A DNA stretch of 64,000 nt from Daphnia pulex. Taxonomy: Eukaryota; Arthropoda; Branchiopoda; Diplostraca; Daphniidae. Location: contig NC_060024.1 in NCBI RefSeq assembly GCF_021134715.1, positions 2,294,001-2,358,000 of the forward strand, in the 5' to 3' direction. Below are positions 42,792-54,777 of the stretch, piece after piece (within the stretch, counting starts at the first letter, position 1; each line of letters starts with the position of its first letter). Under the pieces are notes generated by a model. It did no database searches. It saw nothing but the letters and a program-made list of their open reading frames with translations, and had not been told where the DNA came from. Made by a program: the position numbers and the translations under genes.

Positions 42792-43643
42792 TTGCCCTAT
42801 AAGTAACGAAATAATGTGTCAAATACTTAACAAAATCATAACAATATTGACAAATTAACTTACAAGAGATCTATGAAGTCAGATTTCACTGATTTATTGT
42901 TCCAGTTACTTTTTCACAGTTCGAAAAGAATTTTCTCACATATGTCTACTTTGTTTACTTTACGAAAAACAACAAAATAAATAAAAAAAGCGTCTGCAAA
43001 ACAAGGAGGGACAATGGGCGGGAACAGAAAACAACGCCATCTACAATTTTCATTTTGGCGTGAATATTGGTTGAAGTTCAACTTCAACTATATTAGTTGA
43101 ACTAAAGATCAAAATCTATTTTGTCGTGAACTTATCAGTTGAGGTTGAACAGAAAAGTTCAACAAAAGGTTGACGCAGAAACGCACCCTTAGTCTGCACA
43201 TGTTGACTAGGACTGTTAACTTATGGACATTAACTTGTCCATAAAAATTTGAAGTTTACAATAGTTTTCTGCATAACTAGTTCGACCTCCTCTTTTTCCC
43301 GTTCATTGGTTTTTGCCAAGGACTTTTTTATATTGACACAAAAAAACGGCATTATACAAGTCTTGCTTGATTACACACACGAAACAAGTTGAAATCAGTT
43401 TGGAAAGTTTAAATAAAATTGGATAAATATTATTTTATAGACTATTAGTAAAAAACTAAAAAGAAATGCTAGGACGAATGATTTCAAAATGGAATTTAGG
43501 TGAAGGGCAGGCCGTGTTATAATTAAGCGCCTGCCAAGTGATCAACGCTAAAACTTTGGCTAAAACAAAATGCCGCTAAGTGAACAGTGGAATACTGATA
43601 ACAATGTCACGAGAAATAGCTTCTTTCACTGTGTGTTTTAAAA
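42792..43643. other. Right part of the Harbinger insertion and spacer
   Basis: Non-coding. A palindromic patch (GGTTGAAGTTCAACTTCAAC, about 43,071-43,090) and several GTTGAAC words up to 43,170 look like subterminal repeats; the end may be at CGCACCC (about 43,190). No matching left terminus was found. The rest is AT-rich flank of copy 2. Confidence 0.4.
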
Positions 43644-43764
43644 ACTAATTTACTATTTGCAAGGAAAGCCCAAATTACTTGTGGAAAAAACCCCTCAAAA
43701 TAATTTCATTCTCGACTAAAATAAAAAAACATAAAAAGCTGTTTTATAAATGGATATATTTCAT

Positions 43765-46587
43765 TCATAGAACTAGATGACGTAATTCACTTTTTGAAGG
43801 GACAAAGAAATGAGTAGTACGTTCAAAACATGGTTTATGCAATTGGTAAACGGAATAATCAGACAGTTGTGTTGGTGACAAAGCAAAATGGAAACGATCC
43901 TTTCTCTTTACATGATCGAAAGACTGAAAATGGTGATCAAATCTCACTGTGCGGTAAACTTCGCAGACAAAAAGGAACTCGCTATCATTATAAAATATAT
44001 GGGTAATTAAACCAAATGCACCTCGAAATGCACCTCTTCGCTGTCTGACATTACTTATATTATTTGACAATGGACATACAATAAGGCTTCCATTCACTTT
44101 AAACTTATTTGACCCAATGGTTATCCACTTATACTCACGCAATGGCACATCAAGTTTATCCAAATTCAATAAAGAAGCGACTTGCCCTGCAAAGGAAACA
44201 TTACATCAACGGCATCAAGCAATCTAACTTTATATGGGGACGTCAGAATAGGAGACTGGAGTAGCATTTCTACAGCAGATCTAAACTGGTTGCATTGCCA
44301 TTGTTGGTGTCTCTTAAATAGGGTGTAAGGTGGGTCAATGAAATTTTTTATCTTTCTTTGAAGCTGTTTGAAGTAACTATGCTTCGCTTCAAACCTCATA
44401 CACCAGAAGGAATGAAGTGGGCCTAGTAGCTTAATAAATCGAGGGTAATGAACGAGATGGTGCATTTTTGGTATGATGCTACATTTCAGTTTGGATTTGG
44501 GGTCGTCTCTTTTGTAAGATTGAAAAAAATGTTCTTTATAATCCACACAAAATTCGATCAACAATCCAAGTTTAACAATTTCGAAATCAGAGATTGATTC
44601 TAAGAAAATTAGTCGTGAAATTTGTAGAAGCGTTGTGAAACAATGCCAAACAGGATGTGATTCACCAATAAAATTTCCGATCATCAAGGGCAAATTGATA
44701 GCTAGCAACCAGATCTGAACGGCAGAGTGATTCATCTTTCCTTTATTGAGTTGTGAATAATCAATTGTGCATGGCTTATCAATTACTTCTCTGTGTCCGT
44801 AATTGAAATTCTCAATAATATGATTCAAAGTTTTTAAAGTAAAAATTTTTGACTTAATGCAATACATGATAACTTTTGAAATGACAAAAGGAAGAATCCC
44901 TTCTAGAATATCATGTATAACATCTGGTGGCAATCCCCCAATAACATGAAAATGGCTGAGCTCATTCAAAATGGAAGTCCCTGTTATTCCGTATAATCGT
45001 TCTAAATGTTCTTTTATTGATTCCAAAGATAGTCCATCGCAATGTTGGTCATGCTGTATTTTATCCCTGGCAATGAATTGATTATCACGAAAATAACATT
45101 GAATGTCATCGTCGACGGCTAAACAGAATCTGCACTTACGAAAGCCTTTAGAAAAACCAATTTTCAAACAACCGATCTGATGACTCCCGAGATTGTCTGC
45201 AATAACAGCTGAAAGAGTTCCTTGAACAATGCGATCCATCCCAGAAATATGCATTAAAACACCCTCTTTCAATTTTGTTAAATCATCGACAAGTGGCCTA
45301 AGTAAAACATTTAATCCAAACTGTTTCACGGTGGTGTTACGAAAAATTGCAACCAGATTGATTGCTTTAAATGTTGACCTATCCTTTCTTTTAAGATTGC
45401 CGAGGGAACAATAAACAAAACAAAGTTTGTTTTTCTTAGAACGGTTTCCTTTGTCAGCAGTAATGGAAGCTTCATCGATGTACAAAAGAATTTGCAAAGC
45501 ATTAGGGAAAGTTTGAAAGAAGGAATTGTTTTAAAAATTTGCCCACTTTCAAAAAAAAAAATATTCTTTTGGCTTAATTGTCTTAACCTCATTAATTTCA
45601 CTTAAAACATCCTTAAAATTTAATATCCTCTCCAATTGCTTTAAAATGTGGACATAAATGTACTTTTTGGGCTTAAAATGCTGATCCTTTCCAGTTTTGT
45701 GACGACCAAAATCTGCTGCCTAAACAGGGAGAGTGATGCGTTCAGCCTCAATCATGCCTATCAAAATAAAATGTGGTTCAGTTAACGTACACCAGAATAT
45801 TGTTATCATTATAGAAACAATCACTACTAACCAAAGTGTTTGACAAAATATTTGTTTTGGGTAGACTGATGTTTGAGTTTTTCAAACGGTTTGTCTACAC
45901 GTTGCTTACAATCTAAAAGACTAGACAGGGCTGAAATCGGATCCAAATTATTTTCCAGTATTAGATGCAAGGCTTCCTGCAATTTTCTGTTTACGGCCTC
46001 ATTCAAAATCAAAATCAAAATCAAATTCAGTAGGTTGGTCCCCTCATCCATAATATACTTAATGTTAACTTGTGTCATCTTTTGTTCTGCCAAAAGATTT
46101 AGAACAACATCTCCAGCGAGCAAACGTAAATCATTAGGTGGAGCTTGTAAACAAGCAACATCATCACGGATTGTTTGAAGACCTGTTAACACATTAAGAA
46201 TCAATAAGAGCCTAAAATTAGTTTTAAGATTTAGAAAATTATAATAAATTTTTAATAACTTATGTCTGGTGAGTCAACGTCATCTGAGTTGGCAACACAT
46301 CCCATGCCACCTTGCTCACTGGGTGTGCCATTTGAATTTGCTTCTGTCACATTTCCAGAAACGGAAAAAAAAAACAACGGATGAAATTTGCTTAAATGCT
46401 GTTTGAGACCACTTAATGTTTTGAAGTTCGCTTTGTGAAAACAATCAGTTGTGTTCAGACAAGGGCTAGTAAAGTTTTCGTCTTTCAAGTGAATAGTACT
46501 TAAATGTCTCAGCATGTTGTGGCTATCCTGAGTCACAAAGTTACATTGCATTATTTGGCAGGTGTAACAATCTAACTTCATTTGCAC
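43765..46587 (-). pseudogene. CACTA/EnSpm-like transposase, element A copy 2
   Basis: Better preserved than copy 1. The C2H2 exon runs 46,587-46,252. An exon at about 46,204-45,827 has gained a short AATC-type repeat (lysine/leucine-like LILILILNEA). The 443-residue frame 45,497-44,166 contains YIDEASITADKG (first catalytic Asp, residue 8 of this frame), VIADNLGSHQIG (second Asp, residue 101), CRFCLA, PPDVIHDILEGI (residues 190-201) and MHHLVHYPRFIKLLGP. A further frame (44,169-43,765) gives the C-terminus. A frame break remains near 45,500-45,560 at a run of A bases, so it is probably still inactive. It is head to head with the partner gene at 46,814. Confidence 0.75.
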
Positions 46588-46813
46588 CTCCTTTTTTTTA
46601 TATACGAATGCTTTTTTTGCAAATTCTTTTTATCAAAGTCTCAAAGATACCAAGGAAAATGACAGTTGCCGAATTGTCGCTAATTGAAATTGCGTAGTCG
46701 CAATTTCAAAACGATTTAATTTATCAATCATTATTTTGAAATGAAATGATTTATTGCGATATTTCTTATTTGATAAAATTTTCGTTCAGCCAGTGACTGA
46801 CATAGACGAGCAA

Positions 46814-49102
46814 GATGGCGCCTAACACACCTGTCGATAAATCTTCAAAAGTGATTTTCGTTACCGTAATTGATGGTGAGGTTAATACTCAATACGATAT
46901 TGTTTTGCAGAAAAGAATTCCTGACAAAGATGAAACAAACGATCTTGAGAAAATTGCTGACGTCTTAAAAAGAAAAAAGTAAGGCCCTAAAAAACGTGTT
47001 TCTCTCGTGCGAAAACTTTTGTTTTCAGAAAGAAAGCGAACTACGACCCAATAATTGGGTTGTAATTGGTGACGATTCGCCTGTAAAGGACAGAAGTGAA
47101 TTGAGGTGCGTCGTAATGAAACCGAAATTCGATTTCAGTAGTGTGGAAGCCATTGTTCAATTATCTGACATACCGGATGAAGAACCAAATTTGTCCATTG
47201 TTAGACATTCTACGGCATTGTTGGGAGATGTTCCTAGTCTAAACCTTTTACTGCCAGAAGAAGACACTTCTCAAAACAGTTATTTCATCAAAAAAACTAC
47301 TGAGAAACAAGTACAACCACTGAAAAGAAAGACTGCTTGTATTAGTTCTAGTGGTATTATTCCTTTTTATTATTTACCTTGTAAAGATAAACAGATTAAC
47401 AATACTTTTTGTACATATAGATAGCAGCAGTGAAGAATCAGATGATGGTCAGCGTATCTATTCCCAACTTTTTACAGTATCTGAAAGAGTGAACAGAGAG
47501 TGTGTACGAATAAATTCTGCTTTATATAAATTACCAACCTGTTACGGCACAGCACTAACTCAGAAGATGAAGTCTAAAGCAAAACAAACTTATCAGGCTG
47601 CTGAGTTCTCAATGATCACACGAACTCTGGCTAATTCTATTGAACAGTATACTCTCCACCCTCATCCTGACTCTCTCAAATTTGTTGTTGATAATCTGTT
47701 AGTTAAGTATCAAAATTTAATCATGGACAAGGAATACTCCATCCAAACAAATGTAAGTAGGCTTTGTACACAGCTTTGTATTTTATGTAATTGTTAACAT
47801 TTGTATTGCTTCTTTAGACTGAATTTCTTATGAGAATCCAAAGAAATTTTGAGTAAAGGAGGGATAAGAACAACCAACAGTATTCGAAGAAAGGAGGACG
47901 TGTACCAAATAAAAAATCATCAACTGACGACCAGAGTCCAACAGCAGAAATATTAAGTTTACAAAATCATCGAACAAGTTCTTCTGGTATTTTTATTGCT
48001 AATAATTTTTCCATTATTTTCGTACTTACATTTGTGCTATTTACAATATAGATGTCGTTGAGATTGACATGGTTTCTTACCAGGCTAATGTTTCCAAGCT
48101 CATTGACGTGTGTCGTGATTTTGGTGACAAAAAAGCGTGAAATATTTGTGGACATTTTGTGACTTTCGAAGGAAGAAGAAAAGCGATAGTGTCTAACCAA
48201 TTTGATAACGTTAACCATCTTTTGAAAACGGCTTGTCCAGTTCTGAACCAACCGGAATACGTAAGTTGACTACCCAAGTACCAATTTCTTTTTAAATTAT
48301 AGAAATATATAACCAACCACTTTAGACATTCTTCTTAATTACAGCTTCATGGAGAATTCGAAATGATAAAGGGAGTTGGAATATGCCATAAGTTTATCGA
48401 CAATTGGACTGCCTGTGTACCTGCCATTCTAAAGTATGCGATTCAGACGATGAAAAAAGACGATGCTGTGAGCAAAGTCTTTGCTATTTACGGCAAAGAG
48501 ACACTCACACAGTTTGGTAATGCTTAAACCCTTCAAATTGAAATCTTACGATTAAATCTAATTGTTCTTCGTTGTTTCACTGTTACAGAGACCAAAGCAT
48601 GCATTGCTTTAGAAATTTTTCCCCTGCTGTTACCTGTTACAAATAAAAAAGGTGTTGCTGCAGCTAACTTTTTGTTCAACGTACAGGAGGTAATCTAATA
48701 TTCAGCAAATACGGCAATTACATTTCAATATGGCAAATTTATAATTGATGAAATCTAATTTTGTAGGAAACTACTAATTTGGAGACACTTTTGAAGAAAA
48801 CTGTGAATCGTCCGCCCTACATACTGAACATCGGAGATACCCATCATGTCGTGGTGGACAATGAAATTTTCATGACATCCCATTGTGTTTCTGGAGCATT
48901 ATTGAATTTGTTCGCCGCTTATTACGTGTTTTACATTGAGTATAGTCGCGAAGTAAAACTATCCTTGTTGTTCATCCAAAGTAAAATTTCAACAAATGGG
49001 AGAGATTTAAAAAATTTTCGTTTCCCCATAAGCGCCATGTTAAACGCGCAAAGATTTTTTCGACGGCTCACCGATTTTTCAATAGATTTTAATTATTTTT
49101 AA
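46814..49102 (+). pseudogene. SAMD3-like partner protein of element A, copy 2
   Basis: Starts at ATG 46,814 (MAPNTPVDKSSKVIF). It has a single copy of the acidic SSEESDDGQRIYSQLF exon (47,425-47,530) and the same exon order as copy 1, ending with the 48,779-49,102 exon (NIGDTHHVVVDNEIF, LLNLFAAYYVFYIEYSRE). Without the tandem duplication found in copy 1 it is the better version. However, a TAA directly after ILRN(F)E at about 47,853 and unclear exon borders leave its coding status open. Confidence 0.65.
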
Positions 49103-49403
49103 ATACTAAATAACATTGTAATTAAACAAAATTTGGAACTTAAGTTAATCTTGCAATTCTCTTTAACCCTGTATTTAAAAAAAAAAAATTTTAATAAAAA
49201 GACACCATTTAGCGAAAAGTTAATTTTTAAACACATTTTTTATATGATTTCTTTATTTTTTCTTGGGCGGGTTTTACACAGAGTAATAAAACATTAGTAT
49301 AAATAAAGCTCATTAAAAAATTCGCTTTTAACAATTTGCTAATGGCTGTAAGCAAACTTCAAGCTGAAGGGCAACGCTTTCCCTCTTGGAGGCGTCAAGC
49401 CAG

Positions 49404-49810
49404 TCATCCTTCATGGCAAGAGCTCAATAGGAATTTAGCTGTGATAGACCCAAGTTTCTTCACAGCATGTACATCCATGAATGCAACAGACAGAGCAGTG
49501 TAGATTTCAAGTTGCATGATGTAGATTTCCTTGCACAAATAGGTAGCCAAACCCATTCCAAAGGTGTACAGTACTGATTTCAAAGACACAATAATGTATT
49601 TTCAATCTTTTTCACACAAAATAATTAAAATTTACCAGTAACTCCAGTTAAAGAGTAGAAAATCTGGAAACAATCATCGGTGATGAAGCCCATGCTTACT
49701 TTGACAGAATACTCCAGACGGAATGGTCTTGGAGAGTTGACCAAATCCTTTCCTGTGCTTTCTGTTGTAGCAGCAGCTGTTAAGAGGTGGCAGACGTCAT
49801 GGACTACTTA
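49404..49810 (-). other. Exon-like segments, copy 2 of 28,085-28,490
   Basis: Same two segments as in copy 1 (LKSVLYTFGMGLATYLCKE and PFRLEYFVKVSMGFITDDC, the latter with one Lys-to-Arg-type change nearby), with the same GTAAAT donor. Family unknown. Confidence 0.35.
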
Positions 49811-50571
49811 AGCTAGAGGACGGGACTCTCGTCCTATCCCGCCGTCTTATAGCTTGTCATGTTGTGAAAGAATTCTTAACTCTTCCATGGTTTTTACAGA
49901 GACTACGAATGTAAAGACTGAAATCGGCCCCATAAGCCTGAGAGGAACAGCTTGGGCGATGCCTGAGCTTGCCTCTAGGGCGCAGGTCAATAGAACTGGA
50001 GAATGTTTTTTAGGTATTTTCCCCGTTTCCCTACTGATTACGTGCTTCACACACACGGAATTTGCGAATGTTCTATTAGGTGCAATTTTTTGAAAATTGC
50101 ACCATTATTATCCATTGCCCTTCACGATGACCCACGAATTTTTTCATAATTTTTGAAGAATTTGAGGGTTAGTTTTTCCAAGACCAGTTTTTGAAAGTAG
50201 GCGGTCGGTGGGTATGACGGTCGGTCCTGCCCGAGCTCTGGTGAAAGCCGGCGACCTTCAACTAACCCTTTGATGTTTACGTCCATTGATGTTATCAAAT
50301 TTTTAAAATAATTTTAGGAAATATTATGGATACGTAATAAAGCAATACGATATACCTCCCAAAAATGGCCAATCATTTTTGTTTTTGTAGTGACTCGAGT
50401 GGTGTGATCTACGATGGTGGCAAATAGAAAATGATAACTATAGTAGTGTACCGATAAATAAATGAATAATTTATCTGATTTGTGTGAGAAAATACGTTTA
50501 GTGTTCTCGAACTATAGAAATATTTGTGTCGATTCGATAGATACACTCGCATACTTATTGGGGGTATTCGA

Positions 50572-50671
50572 GGGGTATTCGAACTAGTAGCGTTTTGGTT
50601 CTTGCTACTAATAGTATAGGGAACTATTCTAATAGTAGCATGTCTGTTCTAGAATAAGAGTTCGAATACCC
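50572..50671. repeat. 100-bp near-palindrome, copy 2
   Basis: Copy of the foldback at 29,254-29,353: GGGGTATTCGAACT pairs with AGTTCGAATACCC, with the same inner pairing. Confidence 0.7.
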
Positions 50672-50878
50672 TTAGCATAAAGGGTCACCACCAATGATCA
50701 ATAAAAAAACCAATGCAACATTCTTAATAATAATTTTTACCCAGAACATGAATATGCATGATTACTTCCATGGGTAAGGGATTATAAACTGGATGAGAGA
50801 GTTGGCAAAATCATTTGCAAGTGTGGGCGCCCATTACATTGGAGAATGATTTTGCTAACTGTCATCAGTAAACAAAAC

Positions 50879-52090
50879 TCAAGGCTTAATGGCTAAAGTA
50901 CGTAACGATTCAAGGGAAGCACGGAATGCCGTAACAGCGGGAGAGGAAACTTTGATTTCAAAAACACATTTCTCAAAAAACCCATAAAACCCTGCCAAAT
51001 ATTGTGGATAATTTAAATTTAAGATATAAAAAGACGAAAACAAATTTATAAATGCCTCGGCGAAATATTTTCCGCAGGGGACGATTTCCCGATCGATTAC
51101 TAGCCAATAATTGATTGAATTTTTAATGGTGCCCATGCAGCAGATAAACGGTTGTTTCAAATGAGCCTCTCGCGTTTCGCTTAGGGAAATCAAGTCCGCA
51201 TTCTCCTAATACAAAAAATTGTAAATTTGTTATTGTATGTATCGCAAAATGCCATAAAATGCCACTGCGTGTCGGCCTTCGAGATTTTATTGTTGTGAGG
51301 GTCGTTCGTATTTAAAAAATTACTATTAACTGATGATTCTATAGACTTGAAAAAGATTCTTTTACTACATACCTCCGATTGTCCAAAATGAAATCAATCC
51401 AAATCATCTATTGATTTTTCCATAATACTAATAGCGATAATAACACCGGCTATTCGGCTAAATGATTCGTAGGTACTGCGAAACTAGCAGGCGTAATTAA
51501 TTGTCCTGTTCTTTTTTTATGATGTAATATCCTGCATTGCCAGATCACGAAATAGTCCGTATCACACTCTGTCAATGAAACTCCTCCCACAACCCTGCTC
51601 CTCCCATTTCACACATATAAATATTCTTGTAAAATCAACCAAATCAGATGTTGAGATAAAATCTAGCACATTACTTCAAGAATTTGATGGGGAATCGGAA
51701 GGAATTCACGCAACAACAAACAAACTTGGAATATGAGTCGCAGCTTTAAAAAATGTTTTTTCCCGCCCCTTTTGCACCTTCAACAATTCGTAACTAATTA
51801 ACAACTTGACTTATCTTTATAAACTTTTGCGGGTTAGTTGGACAAACGTCTAAGGAATCGAATAAAGTTAACGCCAAGGGCTCACGTCAATTCATGCGAG
51901 CCACACCTGTTCCACAGTTTGTAAACTGTTATTCAGCCAATCACAGAGCGCCATTGATTCCCTTGGGTTTAAATAATAGTTTTTGGCCCTGTGTTCCTCC
52001 CCGCCCATTTATGCCGCTAAAAGCCTTCTAGATTTTCAATCAAGTTGAAAATCTCTCAGGGAAAATAATAATTACCTTTACGAAAACTTT
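50879..52090 (-). pseudogene. 3' end of element B SAMD3-like gene, copy 2, with enlarged intron
   Basis: The last exon (about 51,205-50,879) and the stub exon KVFVK just before the LTR at 52,091 are as in copy 1. The intron between them has grown from 64 nt to about 870 nt through an 805-bp insertion. The insertion does not interrupt the exons, but the gene is already cut by the LTR. Confidence 0.65.
51256..52065. mobile_element. 805-bp insertion unique to copy 2
   Basis: Copy 1 passes directly from AAAATGCCATA to AATAATAATTACC, whereas copy 2 has about 805 extra bases beginning AAATGCCACTGCGTGTCGG and ending ATCTCTCAGGG. The AAAATGCCA at the left junction is duplicated. No terminal inverted repeats, LTR or open frame were found. 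A TATAAATA word occurs at about 51,616. Since the intron in copy 1 has a normal length, this is an insertion in copy 2 rather than a deletion in copy 1. Class unknown. Confidence 0.6.
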
Positions 52091-52771
52091 TGTTATGATC
52101 GCCTCCGACTTTGTCGACGTTCACAACTCGACGGATTTCCTGGAATTACCTCCCTTTCTGCTTCCCTATTTTACTTGTATCTGTTTCACCTTATTTGACA
52201 GAACTCGACGATGTAGGATCGTCGAGTGAGTCTTTTTTGTCTTTCACGTTTCTCTGACGTTGAGTTGGAGTCCTTTCTTTTGTTCCTTTGGATTGATTTG
52301 AGGGAACTCTTGTGTGCCATCTTAAACTAAGACGACGCCCGCCATCACAGTTCGGTACTCTTTCTTATAGCCAGGCTAACTCGTGTGATTTTCGTGTGTG
52401 AGTATCCTACTTTGTCTGTCTGTCTTCGTGGTGTTTATTGTTTGAATCGCATATGTGTAATTTCTGGTTACTGGTTTGTCATATACATGGCCAGTATTCT
52501 GCGTATGTGTGAGGAGACGGAATACCACAAGTATGGCCGGTGGGGCGAGTCCAGGCTGACACGGTGTAGTTTGGCCGGGTAGGACTCGCCAGTATTCTGT
52601 GTATGTGTGAGGAGCCGGAATACCACAAGTATAGCCGGTGGGGCGAGTACAGGCAGACACTGTGCAGTGTGGCCGGTATAGTAATCGCTTGGTTTTGTCA
52701 GGAAATAAAGACCGAGCTACTGAGACTTATTTGTGTTCTTTTCGAAGCCCGAATCCCCTGATTTCATAACA
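52091..52771 (+). mobile_element. LTR, copy 2
   Basis: Same 681-bp LTR as at 29,968-30,648: TGTTATGA..TCATAACA ends, 98-bp tandem repeat at about 52,490-52,685, AATAAA, then the tRNA-Leu-type primer site from 52,772. Nearly identical to copy 1. Confidence 0.8.
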
Positions 52772-53493
52772 TGGTGTCAGAAGTGGAATCGGGCCATAGA
52801 ATGGTTGGAATTTTTCCGACCGCTCCATTGAACCTAATGTTTGTCTGCTTTGTGTGGTTTAAAAGTTTTGTTTTAACGTCACTAATATTTCGCTTCTCCT
52901 AGTTTTAGTTTTCTAAAATCGACATGGCAGATTATCCACTTGCCATTCTAATTGCACAGCGGTGGTAACATACTTATCCAAGATGCTTTTTTGCCGGCCA
53001 GGAGTACTTATGAAATGTGCGTACTTAAAATAAACTCCATACTTACCATTTCTTCATGCCGATTTTATAATAATTATGTTGGTGGACGTAAGTAAGTTGT
53101 AGTTCATCAGTTTGTTTATCACACTTATACCGATTAAAGAAATTTTGCGATATTACAGCCTATTGCATGCTTAAAAAACTGTACGTACTTATACAAAAAC
53201 CATGCTTATAACGCCCATGAGAAATAAAATTGAAATCGTGGTTTACATAACATTCTGTATTTGAAAAGATCGTTTCAGCATCACTACACATTAAACAAGA
53301 CAACAATTTTCAGATGAAATTACCAACGTTGTAGATATGCCACTAAAACATTGAAACTATATCTACGTCACGTATTTATAGATACAGTATTCCAGTGAAT
53401 AGAAAGTTTAAGAGTTTTTCATAAAAGCATTAAACTTACGACAAAAAAATTTAAGAGATGAACTGTCTTTCGGGTCAACAGTGATAGAGGTGT

Positions 53494-54440
53494 TTAGTAG
53501 CTGAGAAATACAGCGGCGCTCAATGTGAAAGACAACACACCATAAAGGAAAGGATAGTTCCGATCAAAGACGTAGTATACGCTGAGTAATTCAAAGACAG
53601 CTTGCCAACTCTTTGTAACAGGGATGTTCTTGAAGTTCCTGGCAGTTCCACAAATAATAAGCATCGACTGTAAATCGCCTTGGCCATCGAAGAATAACAA
53701 GGCACTCGCATTGATGCCTTTGTATGATGGTTCAACACGCATGTTTACCTTAAAAATAATAAAACGATAGTTACTAAGTTGTGTGAATAACTGCAAAGGA
53801 GGAAAAAAATACTTGTGCTATTTCAAAGAGTTCTGCTGAAGAACTGGGTTCCCTTTTTTGTAGAACACAAACGGTTGATGGCCATCAACAAACTAATCGT
53901 TCCCTTTTCTCCTTCAAAGAAAACTGCTGTAGATGCTACATTTTGATTATTATATTCTGCAAGGTAATAGCGCTTTAGGTTAACCATCAGCTCATCAAAA
54001 TTAACTTTGAAAAGATATTCGTTAATTTCAGTCATTTTCAGGAATCTGTATAATCCTATAGAGAAATATAAGGCAATGGAAAAAATAGTTGTTAAACTGA
54101 ATGAAAACAGAGTATGCAGATGATGTATTTTGAATACCTTCGGAAAATCCAAGTAAAAAGGAATTGCTGCCAGTATTTGATCCGTTCTAAGGGTGTGATT
54201 TGTTTTAACGTATAGACGCCTTTCCTTGAAATTTTTCTCGATATCTGAAGCAGCGATATCCAATTGTGATTTTTGAACATTTACAGGACATTCCAGGTTC
54301 TGCAATTAATTATGTTCATGGGCATCAACTTTCAACTTCCTACTTGCTTTCGTTTTCACGTTTCCCCTTTGATTGTTTACAGCTTTTATAATTTCTGTTT
54401 TCACCAACAGCTAAAATTACAAAAAAAAATATATTAGGGT
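53494..54440 (-). pseudogene. Left-arm SAMD3-like half, copy 2
   Basis: Minus-strand frames 54,305-53,823 (160 residues: FKERRLYVK..FDELMVNLKRYYLAEY in one frame) and 53,796-53,494. A shorter A-run than in copy 1 (near 54,080) keeps the frame open here, so copy 1 has the extra A bases. Confidence 0.7.
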
Positions 54441-54464
54441 CTTCTTGGATTTTAGAAATACGTC

Positions 54465-54677
54465 AATTCCACGCTGTTTAAGCAGACCACTGTGTCTATT
54501 CTCAATCCGTCGAGGAAGACGATCACTGTCCAGTTAGAACAGCAAGTATCCGGGATAGAATTAATTAAGGAAGCTCAGTGGTCAGTTTTAGGTGATAATG
54601 TGGTAATGGAAAAACTCTTGACCAGATACGGCCATCTCTTCCACGAGAACGATCCATCATTTCGCCATCATGCTTAA
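54465..54677 (+). pseudogene. LTR-retrotransposon pol scrap, copy 2
   Basis: Identical reading to copy 1 (SILNPSRKTITVQLEQ.. and KLLTRYGHLFHENDPSF), ending in the same stop. Confidence 0.5.
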
Positions 54678-54777
54678 TGCTTATTTATGCTTTTTTGTTA
54701 ATTCCATTTCTTTGAAATCTCCTTTTCAAGTTAAATGTGTATAACTACCTGAATCTGAACGACGTTCAGATTTCATT

